From assembly GCF_027887165.1 (NCBI RefSeq), contig NC_077235.1, forward strand, positions 16,406,383 to 16,470,382: 64,000 bases of DNA, read 5' to 3'. How positions within the stretch are numbered: position 1 is the stretch's first letter; each line of letters opens with the position of its first letter. The position numbers were made by a program, and so were the translations under genes. This DNA comes from Monodelphis domestica (Eukaryota > Chordata > Mammalia > Didelphimorphia > Didelphidae). The notes beneath the pieces were generated by a model that was not told the DNA's origin, searched no databases, and saw only the letters and a list, made by a program, of their open reading frames with translations. Shown here one piece after another: positions 24,265 to 33,074 of this stretch.

Positions 24265-24991
24265 TGTAGCCTCCCGGCCTGCGAGAGGCTGCAAGGGGTG
24301 AAAGAGAGGATAGAGATAGAGTAGAAGTATTGATCCCGCGAAGGGCGTGAACGAGCCGACTTTAGAGATGTGAATAACCGAGTCAGTAGACAAATATTAT
24401 TTGTATGAGCCACAGCTAAGCTCCGACCACTGAGTGTGACTATTCAGGCTAAAACCACCCAATGATCTCGATTTAACACCATATTGGTCAGAGGATAATG
24501 CTAGCTCAGATGGAAAGGAGATCAGAAACTGAAGGAGGTAGATAATGCTAGGTAGCATTAGGAGAAAGAGAGGAAGTAAGGCAGGCCTGGCCTTTGGCCA
24601 GGCCTTAGTGAGAAAGACAGAGAAGAGAGAGAGAGACAGAGACAGGCAGGGGAGAAGATGCCCCTTGCCAAGGCTGGGAATGCTCTTCAAGTGGGGGGAG
24701 CTTGCTGGGGCTCGTTTATTTATAGTCTTGACAGCTCAATACATATTGAACAGTTATATGATACCTCAATACATATGGATGAGTTACCTGGGGTATTCCC
24801 ATTGGATAATGCAACTTATGACAAGGTGAAGGTGGGGTTATTATCCCCGGGAGAGTGAGACAAAGGAAAGCCAGGTTTCGCGCCTAAACTTCAGCCACGC
24901 TGGCAATAAAATTTATTGCCCTGCACAGGATGGCCATGAGCTCACTCACATTCCTTGTCTCTCAATAATGCCTATGGTCTGGACTGCTACA
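24265..24991 (-). repeat. 3' LTR of the provirus
   Basis: The 727-bp repeat begins TGTAGCAGTCC and ends GGGAGGCTACA on the minus strand, giving the TG...CA ends of a retroviral LTR. It is offset exactly 8,810 bp from the 5' LTR and matches it at every line compared. A TATAAATAAA stretch (24715-24724) offers both a TATA box and an AATAAA within it. A CCAAT box lies about 90 bp upstream at 24810-24814. The internal side abuts the polypurine tract. Confidence 0.96.
24717..24724 (-). promoter_or_regulatory. TATA box / overlapping AATAAA in 3' LTR
   Basis: The minus strand reads CTATAAATAAACG here. TATAAATA is a good TATA box. The overlapping AATAAA is the clearest poly(A) hexamer near the R region. 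Whether one motif serves both roles is inference. Confidence 0.6.
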
Positions 24992-25004
24992 TCTCCCCCT
25001 TTTT
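24992..25004 (-). promoter_or_regulatory. Polypurine tract for plus-strand priming
   Basis: The minus strand reads AAAAAGGGGGAGA immediately upstream of the 3' LTR. Thirteen uninterrupted purines at this position are the standard primer for retroviral second-strand synthesis. Confidence 0.92.
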
Positions 25005-26090
25005 GTTTGACACACAAATGAATAGAGTAATATCAAAATGTAACTCAACACACGCTAAATATAAACACACTGGTGCACAATCATAATAATTCAAAGTGAG
25101 AAAATCAAACCAGATTATAAAACTCAAATATAAAATCAAGTGTGAACTTTCCTTCTATCTAAGTGCTTAACAAAATAATGATATAAGATATAAAAATGTC
25201 AAAAAGAAAAAATAATTTCCATAACACTGATCCTGGTTTCATGAGGTAGAAGTTCTCTGTCTGACAAGATAGGTGCTTCAGTTAACCACGTCACTCTTCA
25301 CCAGTCAGAACCATGAGAAGCTGTCAGATCTCATCATGATTAGCAAAACTGACCTCCTCTGGACCCGAAGGATAAATGCTTTCCTTCTCTTGAACTGATT
25401 CTGCATCTTTGGGATCTATTCGCTCTCACTGCCAGATGCCTGCCACCTAAGAAACTGGTTGGTAGGACGATGCCAGGACATCCAGTGACTGAGGGCGTCA
25501 GTGCACTATGTCTCTGCATTCCCCAACCTCAAGCATCCATTTCACATGGAAAATGCATCACCGTGGCTTAGGCTGTCTGGTCCATAATGAAAGATTCATT
25601 ATGATTCCCGTTGCATGCAATCAGACATCACTCTCCAGAATGGTCAACTGAAAATTAACAATTTCTGTCATGTTCTCATGTTTACTGACCGTAAGGTGAC
25701 TGTAATTCTAGAAATCTTGGCACCTTCATAATTTGGATCAGAGCATTAACAGTACCTTCCTTATACTCAAAGTTCTGGCCTTAATAGTGTACAAGAAAAA
25801 TTCAAGGTTGATCAATCAAAAGTGACTTTAAAAAGTGTCCTCTAAAATATAAATACTGATCTTATAGCAAAATACTGATCTCTGTAAGATTTCTTAGAAA
25901 TACTGATCTATATAAGATTCCTCTCCCTTTTCTTTTTGATTGTGTGGTGGGAGAGATCCCTTTAAAGAAAAAAAAAAACATCCTCTCTGAACAATTCAGG
26001 AGGGACAGACATGTGACATAGCAAACATGCCTTCATCTTCTCAGTATATAGCAAAGATTGGAATGTAAAATATCATGATACTCTGGTCTT
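25005..26090 (-). other. Non-coding region between env and the 3' LTR
   Basis: About 1.09 kb lies between the env stop codon and the polypurine tract, with no substantial reading frame. It is AT-rich. At 25851-25920 it carries three close copies of AAATACTGATCT (plus-strand reading), two of them followed by related TATA/TGTAAGAT sequence. Betaretroviruses place RNA export elements between env and U3, so this is the natural place for one. That role is inferred from position only. Confidence 0.55.
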
Positions 26091-28109
26091 TCATGGAACG
26101 GTCGTGTTCAATTCAACATTTTCAGGCACCAATTGCCTAGTGTGATAAGACCGTGCCAATTCTGGCAGTATGCCTTGAATGTAGGCTCTGTTTTTACAGC
26201 TTCTGCTGCAAAGTATAATCAAACCCATAGCCAATAATATGAATAAAATGATAGTACCAATGCTGGTTAAGTTAGCTCTACCAAACCAATTTTGGGGATC
26301 TAGGGAAGATAAAGTTGCTTCCCAATTTGCAGCTATGTTTGCAGCTTCATTCTCATATACAATTTGGTCTATTTTGTTGATCTGCTGTTGCAATTTAATA
26401 ATGTCCAAGGTGCTGTTATGGCTTCCCCAAGCACCCTTGATGTGCTGAACGACCAGTTGCCATTCATATGACACATTATCATATGGCAACGGAGTAATAC
26501 AATAACCCGTTTGATTGTAATGACAGGGATAAGTAATCCTTGTGTGTAAAGCTTCAACCTCTTTACCTAACCAAAACACAGCATCTTTTAAACTGTCCAG
26601 CTCATCTCTATAAGCTAAGTCAATACTCTGCTGAGTGTGCCATAATTTGGAAGAGTTAGACACCACTTCCTGTATGAACTCATGGTTCTGGATAGAGGAA
26701 GTTAATGCCAATGTTGCCGTGGTTAGTGATGTGATCATGGCAATTACTGAGACTACGGCTCCTATAATCTCCAAGACCATTCTCTTGGACCTGTGTATAA
26801 CCATGTTAAATGCCTTTTGAATGATGTGCACAGTAGGCGCAGATGCCCACGTCTCTGTCAAGTCGACAGGTACCCACATTAAAGGTGGATGATACATGAT
26901 AGCAACATATGAATCTTGGTTTTTAGGACTAAGGCATTGATGTAGGCGGCATTTTGTGCAGTTGATCTCATATAGACCTTGGTCATTTTTAAAAATTCGA
27001 AGGCTGTTACCTACTAGCATTACATAAGGAGCAAAAACACATGCAGTGACATTAACGTGACTGTCATACTCAAGATCAAGTCCTGAGTTCTTCACCTTGA
27101 CCTTAAACTTGTATATCGGCTGCGTGGCAGCCACTATCTTCCACTGCGTGTTCTGTATAGGACCTGCTTCAATAGCAAGTCTAGAACCAGCCATGTCTAC
27201 TTCTAGTAAGTCCTCAATTTTCTGAAAATTCTGACATGGCATGTGCCATTTCTCATAGTCAGTGTATTTGCCTAATCGCGTCAGTTGTTCAGAGCGACCA
27301 CAACGTAACCTGGGTGCCCAATTGTAGATGTTAAAGTCTGTGGTTGCCGGCATCTTAACCTTTCTGGGAACTCGGACAGAGCAATCTGTCCATGGCAACT
27401 CCTTTTGTACCGTACCTATCTGATCTGGACATAGGTACTTGTTAGCCGGGTGTTTAGGTTGGAACGTCTTACGTGCTAACTCATCTCCCATTCCTATCAC
27501 ACCCATGCCAACCCCTACATAACTGTTGTCAGTGGCATTTTTGACAATCCACGCTTGATGTCTGCGTGGTACACAGAAAGAATTACCAATAAACGAATTT
27601 CTAAAAGACATACAAAATGGAGGATACACAGTAGATCCTGTATAATTGTACAGAGCTCCTTCAGATTCTAGAGGAACACGTTTGGCTAGAATAGGGTGTG
27701 GTAGCCAGTCCGTGTTGTTAACATATACCAGAGGGGGCTTGTCCCTCCAAGTTAACATTCTCAAAATAGGAGGTTTGGGCACGATGGACCAGTAGACTTC
27801 AGCATGACAGATGTTCAGCAAAGTCAAAATAGTGAATGTCATCAGAGTAAATGTAATGTCAGTGTTCGGAGTGTGTGCATTCACCAGTGTTGCCTTCGAT
27901 CCCGGTGCCCTGCGCTTGACCATCAGGTAGCTGACTGGAGACAGCAGCGATGCTCGTCTGCTTCTCGTCCTGGTCTCGGGCAGCCGGTGCGGTGCTAGAC
28001 TGGTGAGCCTGTTCCTCTGCTCCCCTTGCATCTGGAAGCGGTCCCTTCCACGGTTTGAGATGCTTACTGGGAGTCCAGATCTCTCCATCATCTGTGGAAA
28101 CACAAGCAT
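26091..28109 (-). CDS. env: env: class II (HML/MMTV-type) envelope precursor, intact
   Basis: The reading frame encodes 672 residues from an ATG. The first ~103 residues form an unusually long leader with an Arg-rich part (residues 42-67, including RTRSRR and KRR) and then a hydrophobic core ending at CHA, a likely signal-peptidase site. The surface subunit follows with many cysteines and N-glycosylation sites. RSKR at 440-443 is a furin site. It is followed by a hydrophobic fusion segment (about 444-470), a C-x7-C loop (529-537) and a membrane anchor (about 613-634) with a short tail. The architecture resembles HML/MMTV Env, where the leader doubles as an RNA-export protein; such a role here is inference. 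Env overlaps the end of pol by 251 nt in another frame and would be made from a spliced RNA. No disruption is seen. Confidence 0.92.
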   Translation of the reverse strand: MLVFPQMMERSGLPVSISNRGRDRFQMQGEQRNRLTSLAPHRLPETRTRSRRASLLSPVSYLMVKRRAPGSKATLVNAHTPNTDITFTLMTFTILTLLNICHAEVYWSIVPKPPILRMLTWRDKPPLVYVNNTDWLPHPILAKRVPLESEGALYNYTGSTVYPPFCMSFRNSFIGNSFCVPRRHQAWIVKNATDNSYVGVGMGVIGMGDELARKTFQPKHPANKYLCPDQIGTVQKELPWTDCSVRVPRKVKMPATTDFNIYNWAPRLRCGRSEQLTRLGKYTDYEKWHMPCQNFQKIEDLLEVDMAGSRLAIEAGPIQNTQWKIVAATQPIYKFKVKVKNSGLDLEYDSHVNVTACVFAPYVMLVGNSLRIFKNDQGLYEINCTKCRLHQCLSPKNQDSYVAIMYHPPLMWVPVDLTETWASAPTVHIIQKAFNMVIHRSKRMVLEIIGAVVSVIAMITSLTTATLALTSSIQNHEFIQEVVSNSSKLWHTQQSIDLAYRDELDSLKDAVFWLGKEVEALHTRITYPCHYNQTGYCITPLPYDNVSYEWQLVVQHIKGAWGSHNSTLDIIKLQQQINKIDQIVYENEAANIAANWEATLSSLDPQNWFGRANLTSIGTIILFILLAMGLIILCSRSCKNRAYIQGILPELARSYHTRQLVPENVELNTTVP

Positions 28110-31100
28110 ATCCTCGACCCATCGTTATTAGTCTGTTCGGACCTCTGTAATCTTTGTCTCCTGGCAATCTCCAAAAAACCCAGGGCTGCTGCACCGTGTC
28201 CATTGTATCATGACGCTCAAAATGCGTCTGCATAGGTGTAGCATTCAGCCCTTCTGGGATGGAGAAATGATTGAGAGTTAAAAGTACCATCCTTAACAGT
28301 TTGTTAGGGATAATAGGTTTGGGTTTAGAGATATCACCTTCATAAATTGTCAGGTACTCTCCTTTTTGTTTTTGTATCTGGTTCTTGAGAGTCCTGTTAG
28401 CTCTCTCCACTATTGCTTGACCAGTGGAGTTACCTGGAATTCCAGTTTTGTGGTTTATATTCCACAGTTTGCAAAATTCTGCAAACCTTTTGCTGGTGTA
28501 TGCAGTACCATTGTCAGTTTTTATCTGACTTGGAATGCCCAAATGCGCAAATGCTTCCAGCAAGTGTGCAATGACATGAGAAACTTTTTCTCCCGTTTGT
28601 GCCGTGGCCCATATGACCCTTGAGTATGTGTCAATTGTCACATGCACATACTTCCACCTTCCAAAAGGAGCATATTGAGTCACATCCATCTGCCAAAGCT
28701 GGTTAGCTTTGAGTCCTCGGGGATTAGCTCCTGGGGGAAGAGGTGTAGAGGAGAACTGGGCACACGAGCTGCATTGCTGGATTATCTCCTGTGCCTGTCT
28801 TTTAGTAATGTCAAATTGGCATTTGAGAGATTTTGCATTTTGGTGCAATAAAGAATGTGATCTAACTGCATCTTGAAAAGCAGATGCCACTAAGGTATCC
28901 ACCTTAGCGTTTCCCTCCGAGAGAGGACCAGGGAGGTTAGTATGTGAACGAATATGTGTTATAAAAAATTTGTTCTGCCTTTGCCATATCACCATCTGGG
29001 TGGTACGGAACAAGAGATATAACTCTTCATCAGGTACAGGTTTAATCTTTGCTGTTTCCAGCGAATTAACCAAATTAACCACATATAATGAATCACAGAT
29101 TATATTACAAGGTTGTACTACATCCCTTAGCACACTGCGAACTGCAGCTAATTCAGCTTTTTGTGGAGAGCCATAAGTAGTGTCTAATAACATTGTGCTA
29201 TCCTGGACTACAGCTCCTGCTCTCCCATGTTTTGATGCATCTGTAAAAACGTTCACAGCATCTACAAGGGGATGCATGGATGTCATTCTTGGAAAAATAA
29301 TAGGAGTCAATTTTACAAACTGCAGTATCTTATTAGCAGGAATGTGATTATCTATCTGTCCTGTATAATCTGCAAAAGCAATTTGCCATGGCAAAGACTG
29401 TGCAAATAAATTCTGAACTTGCTCTCTTGTTATAGGCACATGAATTGTACTAGGATCTACGCCAGTTAACTGTCTTGCCCTTTTTCTGATCTGAGTTATC
29501 AGTAAAATGATAAGTTCTAGATAGCTAGTGAGGGATTTAGTTTGTTGATTGGCTAAATGAATCCATTCTATGATGTGTTGGTCCTGATGTAAAGCACCTG
29601 TGGGAGTATACCTTGTCTGTAGAACAGACGCTATTAAGGGTAATGATGGATCAATTCTATACAATCTGGCTTTTGACACCGCTTCTTCCACTACCTTTAA
29701 CTCCTCCTCCGCTTTGGGAGACAGCGTTCTAGGGGATGATAAAGCAGCATCACCCTTTAAAGTGGCATACAGGTTTTCCAACTGTCCTGTAGAGATTTTT
29801 AGAAAAGGTCTGAGCCAATTAATATCACCTAACAATTTCTGGAAGTAGTTCAATGTATTCAGGGAATCTCTACGAATCTCAATTTTCTGTGGTCGGATCT
29901 CTTGATCATACACTAGTGTTCCTAGGTACTTGTAAGGGGGCGTGGTTTGAATCTTTTCCTTAGAGATCACCAGATTTGCAGCTGTTAAAGCTTTGGTGGC
30001 GTCTGAGAGCAATATCTCCACCTCGCCACTAGATGGCGCCGCTAACAGAATGTCATCTACATATTGAAGTATGTGATATTTGGCGTGTTGGTATCTAACC
30101 TTTTCTAGTGCATTAGCTACATATTTCTGACATAAACAGCTGCTTACACGAAGCCCTTGTGGAAGGCACAGCCATTCGAATCTTTTGAAAGGAGTACCAT
30201 AATTTATTGAGGGTACAGAGAATGCAAATCTGTGACAATCTTGTGGGGACAGGCGGATATTGAAAAAACAATCCTTCAAATCTATAACTATCAGCTTCCA
30301 GTTTATGGGAATCGGACCCGGGGAAGGTAATCCCGGTTGCCTCGTCCCCATGTCCACTAGCTGTTCATTGATCTTCCTAAGATCATGGACTAGCCTCCAC
30401 TTCCCTGCCTTCTTTGGCACTAGAAAAATCGGGGTGTTCCAGGGACTGTTTGATTCTCGTATGTGACCTAAGCTCAATTGTTCCTGTATTATGGCCTCTA
30501 AATGTACTAATTTCTCCTTAGATATAGGCCATTGGTTAATCCAAATGGGTTTGGAATTTAACCACGTGATAGGGTCAGCGAATAGCGGGGCGATGCTTGC
30601 CGCACCCACAAATTCTGTGTGCAGTTTGTCCGATGTGGTCAATGTTATGTTCATTGCGGACATCACCTCTCTGCCCCAAAGAGATTGGGCAATATCTAGC
30701 ACATAAGGTTTAAATATACCTCTATGTCCTTCACTATCAGACCACGATAAAGAATTCGCTGATTGTAGAATGTGCTCAGGAGTGCCTATGCCTATTAACT
30801 TTTGGTGAGGTTCAATGACTTCCCATGATTCTGGCCAATCCGTAGCAGAGATCACCGAGATGTCTGCTCCAGAATCCAGGATGCCAGAGATAACCCTGTC
30901 TTCTACAAACAAAGACATTACCATCCTATCCTGAGTCACTTTTTGAGACCAAAACAATCCATGGGCTGTGGAGTCAAGGCTGCTTTTTTGAAGCTTGCTC
31001 TTTAGAGAGAAATCAGCTTCAGGGAATATGGTCAAGTAAGCTAGATTGGTGTCCTTTGAAATGCAAAATGCTGGCTTTGCAGCAGCCAGGATGTGGAGCC

Positions 31101-31347
31101 CATTTGTCTCCTCATCCTGAAACAATGTAGGAAAGATTTCTAAACCTTTTGCAATGAGGTCAGGGTTGCCTAGTATCAACCCTTTTGCACCTTGAGGTAC
31201 TGGAAAACGAAAGCTAGCTGGAATCCAAGTCGGTTCTGACTTCTCTTTTAGTACTATGCTTTCGGCTGCAATTATAGGGAATCGAAAAGAACACCTCATG
31301 GTTCTGCCCTGATTTACTCCTGGGCTCAAGGCTGGCCTGAAGTCTAG
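27859..31347 (-). CDS. pol: pro-pol: dUTPase-like, protease, RT, RNase H, integrase (by -1 frameshift)
   Basis: The frame has no start of its own. It opens after a -1 shift at the end of gag and runs 1,162 codons (numbered from the CTA at 31347). Residues ~42-109 resemble a betaretroviral dUTPase, with a GLILG stretch and a KGLEIFP stretch, but the usual catalytic signature is not visible. Protease follows with DSGA at 158-161. RT has its first catalytic Asp in DLKDCFF (Asp356), LPQG (395-398) and YVDD (429-432). RNase H keeps Asp703, Glu732, Asp752 and Asp817. Integrase has the zinc ligands His831, His835, Cys859 and Cys862 and the DDE triad Asp888, Asp945, Glu981 with 35 residues between the last two. 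All key polymerase and integrase residues are present. Pro and pol are in one frame, whereas betaretroviruses usually need two shifts. Confidence 0.95.
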   Translation of the reverse strand, partial: LDFRPALSPGVNQGRTMRCSFRFPIIAAESIVLKEKSEPTWIPASFRFPVPQGAKGLILGNPDLIAKGLEIFPTLFQDEETNGLHILAAAKPAFCISKDTNLAYLTIFPEADFSLKSKLQKSSLDSTAHGLFWSQKVTQDRMVMSLFVEDRVISGILDSGADISVISATDWPESWEVIEPHQKLIGIGTPEHILQSANSLSWSDSEGHRGIFKPYVLDIAQSLWGREVMSAMNITLTTSDKLHTEFVGAASIAPLFADPITWLNSKPIWINQWPISKEKLVHLEAIIQEQLSLGHIRESNSPWNTPIFLVPKKAGKWRLVHDLRKINEQLVDMGTRQPGLPSPGPIPINWKLIVIDLKDCFFNIRLSPQDCHRFAFSVPSINYGTPFKRFEWLCLPQGLRVSSCLCQKYVANALEKVRYQHAKYHILQYVDDILLAAPSSGEVEILLSDATKALTAANLVISKEKIQTTPPYKYLGTLVYDQEIRPQKIEIRRDSLNTLNYFQKLLGDINWLRPFLKISTGQLENLYATLKGDAALSSPRTLSPKAEEELKVVEEAVSKARLYRIDPSLPLIASVLQTRYTPTGALHQDQHIIEWIHLANQQTKSLTSYLELIILLITQIRKRARQLTGVDPSTIHVPITREQVQNLFAQSLPWQIAFADYTGQIDNHIPANKILQFVKLTPIIFPRMTSMHPLVDAVNVFTDASKHGRAGAVVQDSTMLLDTTYGSPQKAELAAVRSVLRDVVQPCNIICDSLYVVNLVNSLETAKIKPVPDEELYLLFRTTQMVIWQRQNKFFITHIRSHTNLPGPLSEGNAKVDTLVASAFQDAVRSHSLLHQNAKSLKCQFDITKRQAQEIIQQCSSCAQFSSTPLPPGANPRGLKANQLWQMDVTQYAPFGRWKYVHVTIDTYSRVIWATAQTGEKVSHVIAHLLEAFAHLGIPSQIKTDNGTAYTSKRFAEFCKLWNINHKTGIPGNSTGQAIVERANRTLKNQIQKQKGEYLTIYEGDISKPKPIIPNKLLRMVLLTLNHFSIPEGLNATPMQTHFERHDTMDTVQQPWVFWRLPGDKDYRGPNRLITMGRGYACVSTDDGEIWTPSKHLKPWKGPLPDARGAEEQAHQSSTAPAARDQDEKQTSIAAVSSQLPDGQAQGTGIEGNTGECTHSEH

Positions 31348-32894
31348 TTTAACTGGGTGTTAGACCCTGTGTTGGGAAGACTTCGCTTATTGCCAGCTCT
31401 GCACTCAGAAGCCCAATGCCTGCCCTTTCCGCATTTGGGGCAGATATCTGGAGTCTTTCCTGTTCTTTTATTTGGACATGCTCTACGATAGTGACCTCTC
31501 CTGCCGCACGCATGGCATAGCCCTCTAAGCATTCTTGGCTGCTCTTGTACTGTTAAAATAGTTCGTGTCTCACCCATGCCTATGTCTTGGCATGCTCTTA
31601 AAAAATCTGTCAGGGTCCCTGTAGCTTTAATGGGAGCTAAAGCTCTCCTGGCCTGTTCATTAGCATTTAAAAAAGCAAGGTCCCTAATGAGAACCTTAGC
31701 TGCATCTTCATGAGGGATATGTCTGCGGACTTCTGTACTGAGCCTATCCACAAAGTCAGCAAAAGATTCGTTTTGCTTTTGGATGATCTCTGTGTACAGG
31801 CTCTCTGAATCCTTCCCGGGTAGGGCTCTCCATGCCTTAGTGGCAGCGCTGGCTATCTGGTTAAAAACCTGCTCTGTGGCTGCGATTTGCCTAGCAATTG
31901 GTTCGAATTCTCCTTGCCCTACCAATTGTTCAAAGGGCACGTTGATTCCTGCCTGCCTGTTCTCGGAGGCCTGCAGGGAACATAGATCATGGAATTTCAG
32001 CTTCCAGGTCAGATAGTCACCTCCGCTGAGGGCGGACTCGGCTGCCAGGTACCAGTCAGCCGGTGTGAGTGTCTGTTGGGTCAGATTACTGAGGAGCGCT
32101 AATGTGAATGGAGCGATTGCCCCGTTTTTCAATACGCTGCTTCTGAGCATTTTCAAGACCTTACAGTCTATGGGCTTGTGCTGAGCAATGCGTCTGTTGG
32201 CATCCTCACGGTCCTCTATATACCTGACTGGGAAAGCAGAAATGCCCTCCTTGCCTTTTTGAGTAGGCGAGATCAGCTCATTCCTGAGTGAATCAGGCTT
32301 AGAAACTTCAGGCGAGCAAGGTGGGGGTGGGGTGGCCACGAGAGAGGCTCGTGAAGCCAACCCGTAGTCTGGGGGAGGGGTGGGAGGGGGAGGGGTCAGA
32401 GTGTTTAGAGAAGGATACAGCCTTGGAGTTGTAAATGACTCTTTTGTTTTACTCTCCTTTGAATTATAGCCTGGGGCCTCTGGAGGATCCCCAGACCATC
32501 CTGAACACTCTCCTTCCCTTCCCCCATCAGTCTCCTCAGGAGCAGTGCATTTGAGATCCTGCTTTTTAAATTCCTGAGTCTGTGGAGATTCCTTCTCCCC
32601 TGCATTGGAGGTTCTAATAGCTAAATCCTCTAGAATAGTTCTGATAATTGACCAGGTGTTAAATACCGTTTTCCTGACTCTGTTACCTTCTTTTTGATAG
32701 TCCTTTAAGGATTGTCCTATAAGGTCCCATTGAGCAACTTCTAGCGTCCCCATAGATGGGAAGGCTGGGAAAGCCTTTTGAATTACTTGTAGCAAGGCTT
32801 TGATCTGCGCTTTAGAGACCTTCCTACCTCCTTGTTCAATTAACGACATGAGGAGTCGTATATAACCTGCATGGGAGGAAATAGTCAAACCCAT
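31344..32894 (-). CDS. gag: gag: matrix, capsid and nucleocapsid precursor, intact
   Basis: The protein has 516 residues from the ATG at 32894. I chose this start because it gives MGLTIS, an N-myristoylation signal with Gly2, and because the frame extends upstream only to non-ATG codons. Two budding motifs sit in a proline-rich linker: LYPSL (159-163, ALIX type) and PPDY (174-177, NEDD4 type). The capsid region has a clear major homology region (QKQN..F..FV.RL, 372-385). The nucleocapsid has two CX2CX4HX4C zinc knuckles (460-473 and 485-498). The frame ends in TAG just after the slippery heptamer. Gag would assemble particles at the membrane and bind the genomic RNA. No internal stop or frame break is seen. 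Confidence 0.95.
   Translation of the reverse strand: MGLTISSHAGYIRLLMSLIEQGGRKVSKAQIKALLQVIQKAFPAFPSMGTLEVAQWDLIGQSLKDYQKEGNRVRKTVFNTWSIIRTILEDLAIRTSNAGEKESPQTQEFKKQDLKCTAPEETDGGREGECSGWSGDPPEAPGYNSKESKTKESFTTPRLYPSLNTLTPPPPTPPPDYGLASRASLVATPPPPCSPEVSKPDSLRNELISPTQKGKEGISAFPVRYIEDREDANRRIAQHKPIDCKVLKMLRSSVLKNGAIAPFTLALLSNLTQQTLTPADWYLAAESALSGGDYLTWKLKFHDLCSLQASENRQAGINVPFEQLVGQGEFEPIARQIAATEQVFNQIASAATKAWRALPGKDSESLYTEIIQKQNESFADFVDRLSTEVRRHIPHEDAAKVLIRDLAFLNANEQARRALAPIKATGTLTDFLRACQDIGMGETRTILTVQEQPRMLRGLCHACGRRGHYRRACPNKRTGKTPDICPKCGKGRHWASECRAGNKRSLPNTGSNTQLN
31347..31353 (-). promoter_or_regulatory. Programmed -1 frameshift site GTTAAAC
   Basis: In the gag frame the minus strand reads CAG TTA AAC TAG, so G-TTA-AAC sits directly before the gag stop codon (31346-31344). 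The -1 frame is closed by a TAA at 31362-31360, so the shift must happen within the 16-nt window 31359-31344. This heptamer is the only slippery-type sequence there. The same heptamer is used by some nidoviruses. I could not confirm a downstream pseudoknot by eye. Confidence 0.82.
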
Positions 32895-33053
32895 CTCTGA
32901 GAACAACTCACCTTCCGTTGGCCAGACTCGAAGGGCTTGTTCTCTGGCTTCGTTCCGCCTAGCCTGAGAAATCCTTCGCGTCTCGGGGCGCGCCCTCCCT
33001 ACTGCTGTGAGAAATAAAGGTAGAATGCCACAAGAAAGTGGCAGGTGTGAGTC
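32895..33053 (-). other. Provirus leader between primer site and gag
   Basis: This 159-nt segment holds the splice donor near its 3' end. A packaging signal would be expected here on family grounds, but I cannot identify one from the sequence. Confidence 0.6.
32904..32914 (-). promoter_or_regulatory. Major 5' splice donor of the provirus
   Basis: The minus strand reads AAG/GTGAGTTG with the GT at 32911-32910, a near-perfect mammalian donor. It lies about 17 nt upstream of the gag ATG. This is where a retrovirus needs a donor to make spliced env RNA. The matching env acceptor is not clear; TTACAG at 28150-28145 is a weak candidate. Confidence 0.75.
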
Positions 33054-33071
33054 CTAGCCACGTTGGCGCCA
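33054..33071 (-). promoter_or_regulatory. Primer-binding site, lysine tRNA type with one base missing
   Basis: Three bases inside the 5' LTR the minus strand reads TGGCGCCAACGTGGCTAG. It matches the complement of the tRNA-Lys(1,2) 3' end except for one missing C after TGGCGCC and a mismatched 3' end. Lysine primers are typical for betaretroviruses. Confidence 0.8.
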
Positions 33072-33074
33072 GTA

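Noticed and set aside
31327-31329. Independent start of pol at the TTG at 31329
   Set aside because: It is not an ATG, and the gag end with GTTAAAC explains entry into this frame. The frame also extends upstream of that codon.
32895-32906. Gag start four codons upstream (TTG at 32906)
   Set aside because: The ATG at 32894 gives a myristoylation signal, while the upstream codon is non-ATG and overlaps the splice donor.
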